This document shows, in pieces, positions 1 to 12,198 of a stretch of 64,000 nucleotides of DNA. The notes below the pieces were generated by a model. It searched no databases. It saw only the letters and a program-made list of their open reading frames with translations, and was not told where the DNA came from. The stretch spans positions 4,464,001-4,528,000 of the forward strand of contig NC_088939.1 of assembly GCF_033473495.1 (NCBI RefSeq). The letters run 5' to 3'. This DNA comes from Cercospora beticola (lineage: Eukaryota > Ascomycota > Dothideomycetes > Mycosphaerellales > Mycosphaerellaceae). Position 1 is the stretch's first letter. Each line of letters opens with the position of its first letter. A program made the position numbers and the translations under genes.

Positions 1-2999
1 ATTAGCTCTATCGGTATTATACTTACCTAGGCGGCGGCTAGGACGGCCGGGTTCTATTTATTTCTAAGAAAATATTTAGTTCTTAATTTAGGTAACGAAT
101 ACGTTAACTATAGTCTCCGACGTCGAGAAGAGTATAAAGACGTAAAGATCGGAGTATAGGCGTATCTAGGCTATACTTAATTATACTATACGGTCGGTTA
201 TATAGGCCTCTCTTAATAGGCGGACGATATTTAGGACGAACTCTATAGGTAAGTAGTCCGTACGAACGTCTTTCTATATAAAGGCTTCTAAATCTAGGCG
301 GGCTAAGGCCTTAGAGGCCGGTAATTAGAACTTATTCCGAAGGGCTGTCTCCTACCTATCGATTCTACGGCTGCCTCGGATATTTCGACGGTCGTCCTCG
401 TTTAGTTCTAAGTAGAACTAGGATATCGCCGTACCTCGTAGGCACTTAACTAGCTACTAATAGGTACTAGAGGAGCTATTAACGTACGTATAGTCCTTCG
501 TAGCGTCTAGGAATAAGTAAACTAACCTATAAAAGGTCTTACTACCTCGGTCTACGATATCTTCTTTAGGTAGCTCTATAGTCGTAGCGTCTAGATAGAA
601 GTACCTAATCTCGTCGAGCTTAAATCGTCCGTCTCGCGAACGGCTACGGTAGACTAGAGAACGGCTAGGGCGCTAGTTACTATTATAGTAAGGATCGTAG
701 TTTCGAGAGCTACGAGAGGTATAGGATCCGTCGTTACTAGAAGAGGAGGACGGGTTATAGTAGCTATAGCGGCGGCGACTACGTCCGTTGTTATTCCTAC
801 CGCGATCGTTACGTCTATAGTAGCGATTATACGATCCTCTATTATCGTTACTATTATTAGAGAGAGAAGGATTACTACGTCTACGTCTTAGCTATATACT
901 ATCGTAGTAGCGCTTATAGTTATCGTCGTTATAGCGGAGTAAGAGCAAACTAGCGCGTTCTAGACGTAGATTACGCGCTTCCTATTAACGTTCGTTATTA
1001 GTTAAGTCTACTACTACGTAGGCGTCTTATCCTAAAACTCGCTATAGCGGCTATACTAGTCGCGGCTATAGCGCCTACTATAGCTAGAGCTAGCGTTCTA
1101 GGTATATAAAGCGAGCCTCGAACTAGTTAAGCCGAGTCTAAGTCTAGGTCGCGTAGGTCGCTATAGTATTCCTTATCTTAGCTAGAAAGTCGTTAAGGTT
1201 CGGGACTTATAGAATAGCTTAGGTAGAGTCGGTAGCTAGAGGATTAGCTCGTCTAGCGGCTAGCGGCTCTAGTATACGACTGCCGGCTAGCTACTATTAT
1301 TCCGTAACTTCCGGTAGAGGAGTACGTCCTAGGTATAGAGGGACCGAGTCTCTATCTACTACCTACTTAGCTACTATTATAGTACGGGCGGCTAGAATAA
1401 GCAGTAGTAAAGAATTGCGGCGTTAGTAACTATAACCTATAGCTCTTATAAGTAGTAGATAGTCGTTCCTACGTCTATAATACTATACGTTTCTATACGG
1501 TCCTACGTACTCGCTATAGAGTCCGTTTCTACTAAAACTGCCGAGTAGTCTCTACTAGTATTATTAGTATAGGTTATTACGAACTAGTTTACGAACTAGT
1601 TTACGAACTAGTTCTTACTAGTTCTCTATTTCCGCCGTTACTAGTATCGGACTCGGTAAAGGTATTATATAGACGTAAACGACTAGTAATTTAACGGCCG
1701 CGAGGACGGGAGTCTCGATAGACGGCTATAGTAGGGAGATCGGGAAGTACTCTAGAGTTCGTAGTTCTAAGCTAGAGAGCTCGGATTATAGCTACTACTT
1801 AGGCGAGTTAGCGGGAGGAGAGCGCTTAACGGACGTATTAGATAGAGTTTCTTACAGCTATTCTTATAAAGTCTTAGGCTACTAAAATAGCGGGCCGTAC
1901 GCGTCTAGCTATAGAGGCTATAAACGCGAACGCGAACGTAAACGCGGCAAGGATTTAGTACGTACGGCGTAGTTAGCTTAGTTTATACGTCTACGGTCGC
2001 GTACTATACTACGTCGAATCTCGTTTAGCGAGCGGATAGGTCGATAGCGGATAACTATCTAAGAGATATCGTTAAGAGCTAGAGCTAGAGTCTCTACTAA
2101 GCCTTCTTCTTATTATACGTTAGAGACGGCGACTAGTTCGCGATACTATAGTAACTCTTAGACTAGCGGAAGATTTAAGAGTACGACTTTTACTATAGCT
2201 ATAATAGAAGAGGAGTTTACTATCTAATCCTATAGAAATCCTAGACGAGAGGTACTACGTTTAGCTAACTCTATAGCTAGTTCGTATTCGTTCGAGGTAG
2301 AGTAGTATATCGTTAAGAAGTCTACGAGCTTTTTTAAGGCTAGCTTTTAGCGTCTAATATATATTAAAAGGTTATCCTTCTTAAAGAAGGCTTTAAATAA
2401 AAAAGTAAGAGTAAGAGACGTAGCGTTAATATCGGGTAGGTCCTAATTCGCTAGAGTAGGCAGGTCTAGACGTAGTATTTAGTAGGAGAAGTCTAGTACG
2501 CTATAAGAGCCGTTATTAAGCGTATCCGACGACTACCGAATTAGACGTCGTATAAATTAAGATAGAACTACGGAGCCGTCGCGAGTAGGTAGAAGGCTAC
2601 GTACGAGGCGAATAGAAGTACTACGAAGGCGGACGCGTTACTAAATTATATAGTACTTAATATTAGTATAGTATACTATCTCTTTCTCGTATTCGTCCGG
2701 TCTTAGTACGCGACGCGTTCCGATTAGACGTCCGAGACGTATAGATCGTAGTACTTAAGATCGGCGGGATACGGGTAGAGTCGTTCGTCGGAGTTAAATA
2801 TATCTTTCGAACGAGTTTAAGGAAGAACCTCCGATACTACTAGTTTACTACGTCTAGAACGAATAAGCTATAAGCGGTAAAGTATATATCTATTCTATAT
2901 ATCTACTAACTACTATCTAAAGGAGGTACCGGCCGCTAAGGTACTAGCCGCTAAGTACGGCTAGTACCGTAGCGGCGGCTATACGGTTATACTATAATA
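1..2999 (-). mobile_element. Gypsy LTR retrotransposon, copy B (5' part only, RIP-mutated)
   Basis: Base 1 corresponds to base 51872 of the complete copy at 41958-61705, and the two run parallel by eye to base 2999, apart from scattered C/T and G/A differences and the nested insertion found only in the other copy. The element is on the minus strand, so its 5' LTR is at 2846-2999 and the rest lies outside the window to the left. CpA and TpG are almost absent while CpG is common, the mark of RIP acting on CpA. No intact reading frame remains. At 1214-1218 this copy has a single ATAGC, the unoccupied site used by the nested element in the other copy. Around 1585-1612 a 12-base unit (acgaactagttt) is present about three times, against about two in the other copy. 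Confidence 0.85.
2846..2999 (-). repeat. 5' LTR of Gypsy copy B
   Basis: This 154-base block matches 61552-61705 and 41958-42111 over its whole length. On the plus strand it starts TACTACGTC and ends ACTATAATA; one sister LTR still starts TGCTACG, so the original termini were TG..CA and were changed to TA by RIP. The following bases are TATTC; the other end of this copy is outside the window, so no target duplication can be tested. Confidence 0.85.
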
Positions 3000-3430
3000 T
3001 ATTCCGCCTTCTATAGACTATATACCTTAAAGTAAACCTCTATTATTCTAAATTAATTAGAGCTATCTATAGCTCTTAGTATATCCGGATTAATCTTAGG
3101 CTTATTTAGTAGATTAATAACTCTATTAGGATTAGCGTACTTCTATATATTATAGTTATTAAAGTAAATACGTATCTAATTAAGCTATAGTATCTAGTCT
3201 AGAGTAGTTCGGAAGTATCTTAAGCCTTTAAGCGTAGCTATAGGGTTTATAGCAGTTAATAGTATAGTAGAGGTAGTATACGGAAAGAGTGTCGTCTAGT
3301 CTTTATAAAGGAGTTATTTTAAGAGAGATTCTAAATTAATTAATTAGATAGTAAAATCGTTATCGTCGTACGTAAGTAGAAGTAACTATTTCTCTACGAG
3401 CCGGGCTTATAACTATCGCTTATATATAGT
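3000..3430. repeat. RIP-mutated DNA, unclassified
   Basis: This stretch beyond the LTR still lacks CpA/TpG almost completely and is rich in TA. It is a target into which Gypsy copy B inserted, or another repeat remnant; no coding motif was recognised. Normal composition resumes at about 3,430. Confidence 0.6.
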
Positions 3431-3927
3431 AACACTATATAGGCGGTGAACGATTAAACCATTCTAATTAGTTGATTGATTGACTACATAACACGTATTT
3501 CCGGAGTTTTGAGAAAACTCTTCTCTGCCAAGAATCACGTGGTCAGGGTGGTCCCGTAATTCAACACAGACAGTGAATGCTCGAGTGAGGGAAATCTGCT
3601 GCTCTCATTGACCAGAAGCACGTGTTCAGAGATGGACCTCGAACATCGCACCACTTGACTGATTACGCATCACAAACACGCGACACGTCAGACGCGTACC
3701 TTTATCAGCTACAAGTGTTCGTCCTAAGTTAGTAACACAATACTTCTGAATGCCATGCCATCGTCTGGGTCATGACTGCATCTGATATACATCTCGCCCG
3801 TTTTGCGAAAGAATAATGACCGCTCGAACGCAGCAACTCATCAACAACTGCCTTTCCTCAAAATGCGCCTGTCCAATGCAAATGTCCAACACCTCAAATG
3901 TCGTGATCACACAAAACCAAAGCTCCT
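3431..3927. other. Intergenic, left edge of gene island
   Basis: Normal-composition sequence between the RIP block and the 3' end of the phosphatidate phosphatase gene. I see no gene in it; it should contain that gene's 3' UTR and terminator. Confidence 0.5.
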
Positions 3928-6525
3928 CTATCGCTTCCGAGGTGAATGTTTTGCCGTGTCAGTATTCAGTTGTGATATGCCGAGACCTGTCTCAACATCC
4001 TCCATCCGGTCTTTCCCGCGCAACGGCAACTCTTCGTCGCTCAGTTTTCGTAGCGTTCGTACATTCTCACTCTTCGGACTCATGTGTGGCGTCACAGGTG
4101 ACTGGGCACCATCTCGAGAATGTTCCACTTCATATTCTTCCTCATCTGCTTGATCGTCTGTATCGTCTTCGTATTCATCCTCATCGTCACCATCTTCCTC
4201 CTCTTCAAGCATGGATTGCGTCATTTCATCATTCGTGTAATATTCCTCGTCTCGGTCAAGTGCAGAGACGATTGATTGATCAAGGCTTGGGCGTCCATCC
4301 GGGTCAGACAGATAAGAGTCCATCATGTCGTCTCCGGCCTCGTCCTCACTAAGCACGCTTTGGCTTCCCCTCGTAATGGCGGGCTGCAGCTTGGCCATCG
4401 CATTGTTAATGGGCTCGTCTTCATCCTCAGAATCCGTGAAATCGTGTATGTCTAGAGGCCTTTCGCGCCAATAGTTGAAGTCCGTGAATTCCTCACCTCC
4501 ACCTTTGACAAGCAATCCCACGGGTGGGAAGTAGTGATCGACAATCTCCCGCATGCTATTGTAGGCAGTTTTGTAGTGGTTCAGCGAGAGTAGGTCCAAA
4601 CTGACCTCAGAGTTGCTATTGATCGTGAAGATTCGTGTCGATGGAATGTTGACCGAACGATAACTCAGCGCATCTGTCAGTCGATTGCCAAATCCGGCAT
4701 AAAATGGCGACCCAGATTTGCCTCGTCCAGTTCCGAGACCCCCAGGCATGTCTGCCTCGTTCATGGGCTTGAGACCTGCTTCCAAGGCATTTTCAGTCGT
4801 ATTTTGCGCCCCACCATGACCCGAAAACAACGACATGATATCACGCAAGCACGCCATCTTGAATATTTCAGGCTTGCGTAGATACACCTCCCTTCGTAAA
4901 GCGGCAATCGTGCGATCTGGACTGAGGATGACCGGGCCAGGAGGAAGCTTATAGCCTTCCTGGACGACACCCTTTAGATACGCCCTCGTTGTGTCTGCTT
5001 GACCAACACTCCTACTTGTCAAGTACAAAAAGTTGTACCCGTTGGCAGCGATTTCGGTGTATAGCTTGGCCACACCCTGGTGTGTCCAATCACGGCCGAT
5101 AGTATTGAGCACATGGCCTAGCACGTCCGACTTTGTAATGGTGCCGTCGATGTCAGATATCACAATCGGCACATCATGCCTCCAATACCAAAGAGTTGCT
5201 TGACATGTGGCACGGTTAACAGTGAAAGCCATGGTGTTCGCGCCAGGTTTGAGATCCATGCCCTTGAGTTGATCTGACGTTAGGCGGAGCGTTTTGGCAT
5301 AATTCTTATTCGGATCGCCAGCGGTGGGCGACGAAGGCTGCGAGCCCATCCCTACTGCACTGTCCGAATCACGCCTGATGTGCGAATCTGCATATCCTGA
5401 TTTCGAGTCCACGCTACGAGCATCATCGGAGTGATAGCCCGGATCTGAGATGGCATCTGTCGAAGCGTATGCAGTCGGATTGTAGCTTCCCATACCTGCT
5501 GCAGCTGCACGCTTGTTCGCAGCATCTTTGGCCTCCTCGCTGCTGTATATCCAGATGTTACCTTTTTCATCAGCACCAATGAGCGAGCCAATATCGTAAG
5601 GACCGTCCAGCTCTTCGGAGAGTAGTTGTCGAGCAATGCCTTCGGCCTGCAACGCCTCGGCATTTCCACTGCCATAGCTGCTCATGTCAAGCATCAAGTC
5701 GCCCGTCTCTGTGACCTGATTACTGATGTTCGACTGCCATAGCTTCTTGGACAAGACCATCGCACGCTCTTTCGCTTCCGCATACTCGGGAGAGGTAGTG
5801 CCTGTGCCATCTGCTGTCCTGCCCTGCGGACTGGGCGCTCGTTCTGAACCGGCAGACAGAATGACTTCGGAGCGTTCGAGCGATTCGTTAATGGCAGCTC
5901 GAGCTGCAGTGAGGGCGCTGTCCGAGGATGTTCGATCGAGGGTTGGATGGAAGGCGGAGAAGTCACCAGATACGGGCCGTGGTCGCAGCTGCTGATCGTT
6001 GGGTGTGCTCGACAATGGTGTGAGATTCCCCAGGTCGCTGTTCGGTCTGCGCTGCAGGATCGGAATGCCTTCTGTCGTGCTCCTGCTGTGCCCTTTGCCT
6101 CGAGAGGGTCCGTCTTGCGGCATCCCCAGAGCAGTCTTCTCCAAGTCGAACATGTCCGGTTCTTGCAAAGATGGTGCCTGAGGAGGGCTCGCTTTCAGCT
6201 CTGGACTCGCAGCAGGAGATACCAGAGGAGAAGTCTGCAACGCCTCAGGAACATCCTCATGTGTCTCAAAGACGAAGAAGGCCTCGCCTCCAACGCCCAA
6301 CTTCATGGGAAAATCGACTTTGCTGCCATTGACCTTGAACTCAACCTTCTTTTCCGAGGGTCGCAGAAGAGAGAACTTCCCAAAGCGAATGTGAAAGGGA
6401 CTGCATGCCAGCGACCCATCTTCCTGTTCGACCACTACGACATCGATTGCGCCTGAGAGAGTGGCAGGGTTGATGGAATTCCAGGTGCTGGACACGGAGC
6501 CGGTGATTGATCGCACGTATTGCAT
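3928..6525 (-). CDS. PAH1: Phosphatidate phosphatase, lipin/Pah1 family
   Basis: Lipins dephosphorylate phosphatidate to diacylglycerol at the ER and nuclear membrane, feeding triacylglycerol and phospholipid synthesis. The single-exon frame gives 865 residues. The N-LIP domain covers about residues 1-90, starting MQYVRSITGSVSSTWNSINP and including the conserved glycine segment LGVGGEAFFVFET near residues 76-88. A long Ser/Pro-rich disordered linker follows. The C-LIP/HAD catalytic domain has the DxDxT motif DIDGT at 458-462 (Asp458 nucleophile, Asp460 acid/base). The C-terminus is strongly acidic (about residues 770-815), as in yeast Pah1, where the acidic tail helps recruit the Nem1-Spo7 phosphatase. 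The many SP/TP sites in the linker suggest phospho-control, by family knowledge. It diverges from the FN3 gene with an 836-base shared upstream region. No break is seen. Confidence 0.96.
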   Translation of the reverse strand: MQYVRSITGSVSSTWNSINPATLSGAIDVVVVEQEDGSLACSPFHIRFGKFSLLRPSEKKVEFKVNGSKVDFPMKLGVGGEAFFVFETHEDVPEALQTSPLVSPAASPELKASPPQAPSLQEPDMFDLEKTALGMPQDGPSRGKGHSRSTTEGIPILQRRPNSDLGNLTPLSSTPNDQQLRPRPVSGDFSAFHPTLDRTSSDSALTAARAAINESLERSEVILSAGSERAPSPQGRTADGTGTTSPEYAEAKERAMVLSKKLWQSNISNQVTETGDLMLDMSSYGSGNAEALQAEGIARQLLSEELDGPYDIGSLIGADEKGNIWIYSSEEAKDAANKRAAAAGMGSYNPTAYASTDAISDPGYHSDDARSVDSKSGYADSHIRRDSDSAVGMGSQPSSPTAGDPNKNYAKTLRLTSDQLKGMDLKPGANTMAFTVNRATCQATLWYWRHDVPIVISDIDGTITKSDVLGHVLNTIGRDWTHQGVAKLYTEIAANGYNFLYLTSRSVGQADTTRAYLKGVVQEGYKLPPGPVILSPDRTIAALRREVYLRKPEIFKMACLRDIMSLFSGHGGAQNTTENALEAGLKPMNEADMPGGLGTGRGKSGSPFYAGFGNRLTDALSYRSVNIPSTRIFTINSNSEVSLDLLSLNHYKTAYNSMREIVDHYFPPVGLLVKGGGEEFTDFNYWRERPLDIHDFTDSEDEDEPINNAMAKLQPAITRGSQSVLSEDEAGDDMMDSYLSDPDGRPSLDQSIVSALDRDEEYYTNDEMTQSMLEEEEDGDDEDEYEDDTDDQADEEEYEVEHSRDGAQSPVTPHMSPKSENVRTLRKLSDEELPLRGKDRMEDVETGLGISQLNTDTAKHSPRKR

Positions 6526-7361
6526 GGTGATCGAGCGCGGACTTCAGCGTGCTCGCCAGGTGTGCGGTTCTCAAGAGGACATCAGAGGTGGTGCGGTGGT
6601 GAGTACGTGAAAGCGAGTGTGAGAGTCTAGACGTTTGGTTGCAATCAAAGCGGAGGCGCAACGGGGGCTATTGAAGGTTGCGCTGGAGGAGGAGGAGGAG
6701 GAGCAGTGCACTGCGGAGCTGGGTATGCGGCGCGCTGGGCGTTTTGTTCTGGGCGACTTGGGCCTGACGTCGTTCCCGTTCTCGCACTCTGCGGCGGTTT
6801 ATTGGGATGGGATGGGGCAGCTGGACAAGACCGGCGACAGTCCGGCTCAGATGCGATCGCGATGCCACACGTCAGATGACCGGACACAAAAAGGCCGATC
6901 CGAGGATGCTGCAGCAGGCCGCGGGGGCAGGAATACGAAGCGAAGGACTGTACGAGCAGGTGGAAGACCTGTATACACTACTGTTGGAGCCGGGAGAAGG
7001 AGGAGGACGCAATTGCAATCAACAACAGTACCACAGTACCTCCCATGCGTTGAGACGCAGCACAGCACATGCTTCATCCCTCGGCCGGCCCTGGTTCGCG
7101 GCGCACATGGCCGTTTCCTGCTGACTACTCGCCCGTCACCCAAGCTTTCTTCACGCTTTGCCGCTGCTTGGCCCGTCTGCCCTGCTGCTGCCGACTTGGA
7201 CGCCTGCCGAAGCAAAGCGCCTCGTCGTGACTCTGTGCCCTTTTGCATATTGGATGCGCATTGGCGCTGCTTTTGGCATTGTTGGTACCTCCTTCGCTGC
7301 TCCTCGCTCACTCGATGCTGGCCTGCTGCTACTGCTACTGCTACTGCTACCCTCGCCCACC
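6526..7361. promoter_or_regulatory. Divergent promoter region (PAH1 / FN3 gene)
   Basis: These 836 bases separate the starts of two diverging genes. They hold a GGA-repeat purine run near 6688-6706 and a (CTACTG)n-type tract at about 7328-7350 just before the ATG at 7362, probably in the 5' UTR. Small frames here overlap on both strands and look like noise. No TATA box is evident. Confidence 0.5.
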
Positions 7362-10300
7362 ATGGCCGGACCGAAGGCGCCCCATCAGGCCGCTGGCTGG
7401 GTAGCAGTGTTTGCAGATGCTCTCTCGACCGACGCCAATTACGCTCCTTATTTGATCGCTATGGGCCACACGCTCGTCAACTCCATGGCGGTACCGGCTG
7501 CCGTCTACTTCAAGCCATTCGTGGTCTTCATGGCCATGTCATGGTATGCGCCGCGCTCGCCTTCCCCGCTCCGATCAAATTCCTGATGTGCTTCGTGTAG
7601 GCTGTTCTGGCGCGCATACCAGGTCGTAAATCGCCCTCTCGAAGACCTCGCCGGTCTGCTGGGCTTCGATATTCCCTCCGCACCCGTTGTAGACCTGGCC
7701 GGAGTTAAAGCAGACGGTGCCATCATCCATTGGCAATTGCCCGAGAGCCCACTTCGCATGAACAAAACCACACACCGCTTCGAGATCATGGTCAATGGAG
7801 ATGTCGTTGCATCGCTATCGGTTAAAGAGTCAGGAGCATTGATTATGGGCCTGCAGCCAGGCTGTTTCTACGTTGTGCGAGTCTCACTGGTGAACAACAT
7901 GGACTTTGCCTCCAAGAGCCAGCCCATTCGCTTCCGCACCAAGCAGCACGCCTCGGCCGACTTCTTTGCACCCTCTCTCGATGATGAAGGCGAATATGAT
8001 GGGCCGCAAGTTGCTATTCACGCTCAGCCGTATCGTGCACTGCAGGATGTCGCACCTGCCCTACCCGATGCCGTGCCGATGACCCGCGAGAATAGCACTG
8101 GTTTGGGACCAAGCAGAAGTGTAAAGAGTCGAAGAGCTTCGCCATCTGCCCTCGATCTCCAAAAACACGATCCTCCACCGGACGACAACGAGCCTCCAGA
8201 GGGCGCGGAAACGATCACGCGGCTGACCGAGAAGCTCGACGCCATTCGAAGGGAGACAGACGAGGCGGAGAGACAGGCCAAAGAGGAGGAAGAAGAAGAA
8301 TCGAGACAGAAAGACGAGCTAGCCAAGGAGAGAGACGAGCTCAAGGCGGAGTCATTGGAGCGTGACAGGGCCAGCCGCAACCTCAAGAAAGAGGTCAATA
8401 CATTGGAGCGACAAAACACCATCGCGCAAAATGATCGAACAAAACACGAACGAATTCTTCAGCAAAAGAAGCAGGAGCGGCAAAAATTGAAGGATGACAT
8501 GATTCGCTGGGATGAAGAAGCCGCCAAGATGAGATTGGACATGGAAAGAATCATCAAGGAGAAAGAAGAATACTTGCAGCAAGCGGAACAAGACGCAGAA
8601 GAATTACGTGCGAAGCAGGTGGTAGAAGCAGCCGCTGTGAAAGCACTCGATGACGAAGTGAAGGAGAAGAGCAGCGAAATCAAGAAATTGGAGCGTGTCA
8701 TGAAGAATAGCTCGCCGAACCTCACTGAGCAAGAGCCAAATCTTGTGCAGCAGTTTCAGCAGGACGCTGAGGAGAAGAGGTTGTGGGAGATCACTTACCA
8801 GAGCCTGCAGCACCAGTATGCCACCACCCACACGAAACTGGAACAGGCCAAGCGTATGCACGCGGAGCAGCAAGCCTATCTGGAACAGCTTCGCGCCAAG
8901 AGACGGCAGGAAGAAGCCGCACAGCAGTACGCATCGCCTCCTGCTACGCAGGAGAGACCACTGCGCAGGGGTGACAGCAATCGGAGTCGCAGAGCACAAA
9001 GCGGAGTCAGTCAATCAGAGAGCCCTCGCATGGCCAATTTTCCCATCGCATCGGCGCCTTTCCAGCCAGGAGCATCAGCCGCAGCTTCGTTGTTCCCGAC
9101 AGTGCCAGCATTTTTTAACATCCAAAACGGCACGAGCCTGGCCGGTCCCACGGACGGAATTGCCATGTCCGACGAGGACCGCGAGAAGCTGACCGGCGGC
9201 GCCCCCATGAGCCCAGGCGCTGGCGCAGAATATTTACCTGCAGATCTTTTCGGAGAAGGAGACACTAAGCGAACAGAAATGATTCTGCCAGGCCTCGGCG
9301 CGCTGCCCGGCTTACCTGGAATTACTGCTACAGTGGCACAGAACCAGGCTGCGTACGATCCCGGACCAGCATCGCCAGCTTCTGGAAGGAGTAGCAGACC
9401 GGCGAGTGTGTTTGCTAGCCCTCGAGCAAGCGCACAGAACCTGATCGGGTCCCCTGAGGGTGTAGAGCGCATTATGGACTCTGATGTTCGTTCCATACGC
9501 TCGAACCGCTCGAACCGTGCCACTAGTGGTGGCGGGGCTGGGAGTCGGTTCAGTGGTATGTTTGGTATCAAGCAGCGAGCCAAAACATCGTCAGGCGACG
9601 AGGGTCCAGCCCTCAGCAAGTCCAATTCGATGCCTCGCCAAGACGGTGGCATTCCGGGAATAGACTTGGATACGCGCAAGAGGAATAGTAGTATATCTGG
9701 TTCCATGCTGAGTGGCCCTCCATTCGGTGACATCTCTTTTGATGCACCCTCGATGCCGGCAAGCACACGCCGCAGCCGTACACTTGGACTGTTTAGGAAT
9801 GAGGGAAGTGGCTGGCCAAGGTTTTCTAAGCGTGCAACCTCACCTCGACCTGGCTCTACGCATTCGAGCGAGCTACCGAGACCTTCCTTCGACAGCAGCC
9901 GGTGGGGAGTGGACAACTGGCCCTCAGGAGACGCCGCAAGTGGTAACAGAAGTAGCCCGCTTGCTTTCGGCTCGGGTTGGAATCAAAGTCATCCTCAGCA
10001 GTCTCGAATCTTTGGATCTCGTCATCCTTCGCGCCGCCCTTCCGCACAGTACGGCGGCAGCGGTCCCCCTGACGATATCACCGAAGATGAGGATGATGAC
10101 CAGTTCGATGACTATCGAGTGTCCGATTTGGGCCCGATTGGCAGTAGGCCGCCGCCGGGTTCGAAGAAGGCAGAAAAGGCGCCTGCCAACGACGCCGCCA
10201 AGCTCAACCCTGCAGCTAAAGACTTCAAGTCGTTCCTTTCTAGCATGAAACTCACGAAGTCGAAAGGAGAGGGTTCCTCGAACGCTGGATCTGCATCTAA

Positions 10301-10859
10301 CACTCCGAACCTTGCGCAGGGTGAAAATGAGGAAGATTTCTCGCCACCCAACAGCCGCAAGTCTCGGGACACTCGCAGTATTACGACTGCTGAGTCCTCT
10401 GTCGCCGAATCTGGTCGGAATTCTGTTGACCTCATTCGAACGCCTTCCTACGTCTCCGAAGCGGCGCCCTCGCCGCTTCTCAATGGCAGCTCCGGCGGCA
10501 AGGAATCGTTCATGCAGAAGCTCTCGCGCAAGTCATCCTCGGGCGGCTTCGGGATTCCCAAGTTCCAACGCAACAAATCCAAGCTCGACACGAACACGCC
10601 TACCAGTGTCCCCGCCGAGGATGAAGAAGATGGCGCTAATTCGCTGAACGCCAGTGTTAGCAGCGCTCGCGAAAGCAAAGAGACTTCGGGTCGAGAAAGC
10701 AAAGAGCAGGCTCGAGGGAGCGGTAGGAACTGGAGCAACGTGCTGAAGCTCGGAAGCTCGAAAGACAAGAAGGAGAAGAAGGGCAACGAGACGCCTAGTC
10801 TTAGCGGCTTGAGTATCACTACCGACGAGGATCGTGATGAGCGTGAGCGGGATGAGTGA
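7362..10859 (+). CDS. Membrane-anchored fibronectin type III / coiled-coil protein
   Basis: Two exons, 7362-7543 and 7601-10859, joined by a 57-base intron (donor GTATGC, acceptor GTGTAG), give 1,146 residues. The join restores a continuous frame through MSWLFWRAYQVV. A hydrophobic region at about residues 24-65 probably spans or embeds in a membrane. A single fibronectin type III domain follows at about 80-175 (with IIHWQLPE and CFYVVRVSLVN). Next comes a charged Glu/Lys/Arg-rich coiled coil at about 260-500, then a long Ser/Pro/Arg-rich disordered tail with serine-arginine clusters and acidic patches. This order resembles a conserved but poorly described group of filamentous-fungal FN3 proteins; no enzymatic motif is present. 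A scaffold or membrane-tether role is possible but unproven. I chose ATG 7362 because it is the first start followed by conserved-looking sequence; an upstream in-frame ATG at 7158 only adds low-complexity sequence. Confidence 0.85.
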
Positions 10860-12096
10860 GATTCCTCATCTTCTACGCTCGGTATAGGTAGATGTTGAAT
10901 AGCAGCTTTATTTGTACATACCATCACTACTTTGCGCCTGCCACATGCGCATCTATTGCTGTTGCGACTGCTTGCCAAGTACTTCTGTGTCTTGAAGACA
11001 CCACGTAGAAGGACCGCCCGTAAAGGATTCCTCCCGAGCCAACAGCCTCAGTCCGTTCGAGGCAGCTGCAGTAGGCCACGGAAGTGAGGCCCAAAGCGCC
11101 GAATGTCGTACAGCTCCTTCTTTATACCCGAGATATGTCCGCCAGTCACAATCTGCATCCTGCATCTGCATCTGCATGCTTTGCTATCAAGGCCTCCAGT
11201 ATCTCGTCAGCTACGTACGAACGATGCACAGTTCCACGACGGCTGACGAACATGAAGGGAAACGGTTTCTTCCTTGCGAGAAGCTGAGAGGCGTCTCACT
11301 ACTCGTAAACGATGTGTCTCGTGCTCTCCTCGCTCGACGAATTAGCCTTTGTTGCCAGATCAGGCATAGGCATAGACCATCCTGGTCGTTTCTCCTTATT
11401 GACTTCCTCGGTGACATAGTGGGCCTATGACCCGCGTCTACGAAGGCGCCAAGAATATGCAGCGTATGCCAATGCCTATCGAAGCTCTGAGCAGTACCTT
11501 ATGCCAGTGTGCTGCAGGTCAGCTGTAGACGCTCACGACGGAGGAGCACAGCACACAAGATGAGAGTCGGAACATGTCGGTCGACTTCTTTGATGCCAAC
11601 CACCAGCTGGGGATAGCTTGCGGCAATTCCCTGTTTGGGACGACGCCTCACGGATCGTGCTGCGAACGTGTATGACACGTGTGGGTGCGCGGGGAAGTTT
11701 TATGCATCTCTAGGCTGTTATCGAGTTGTCGCGATACTCGTGCTTGGACAGCCTCATGACATCAAGAATCAGCGCTGATTACAAACATCTTCAGCCCAGG
11801 ATCGGCGTAGAGAAGGATTGACACTCCAGATGCCAACTCGGACGCGCCAAAGGACTGACACGCACGACTCGTGTTGGTGTTTGTGTGGAGTGACGCAGGG
11901 CTCGCAGCGGGTCCAAGCTTCGGGAAGTCGACACAAGCAGATGGCGGGGCCGTAGAATTGCCCTACGACTCGTCGTGCCCCTCACCTCGTCTGCCGCTTG
12001 TTCTATGGCGGCCAAGGCCCTCCATCTACGAAGGAGGCGAAGTGCTGCGAGCGGACTACTGTAGCCACGGTTACCAAGGTCCACTCCATCTGCCGA
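10860..12096. other. Intergenic, no gene seen
   Basis: About 1.2 kb between the FN3 gene and the aldehyde dehydrogenase promoter. It contains a short CTGCAT-type repeat near 11156-11178. The frames present are short, overlapping and on both strands, with no recognisable protein motif. Confidence 0.5.
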
Positions 12097-12198
12097 CTAT
12101 AAGAGCCTGCAGCCCAAGCTTTACGGTAACCTCTCGTTTTGTCTTTTCTTTTGCTCAAGTGATACCCCCGATAGAAACAATTTACAATCACAGCAATC
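12097..12198 (+). promoter_or_regulatory. Aldehyde dehydrogenase core promoter and leader
   Basis: A TATA-like element (CTATAAG) at 12097-12103 lies about 95 bases before the ATG, followed by a pyrimidine-rich tract at about 12136-12157 and an A-rich start context (AGCAATCATG). This is the layout of well-expressed filamentous-fungal genes. Confidence 0.55.

Noticed and set aside
9011..9916. 301-codon minus-strand frame inside the FN3/coiled-coil gene
   Set aside because: Overlaps the Ser/Pro-rich coding region of the plus-strand gene; low-complexity mirror translation.
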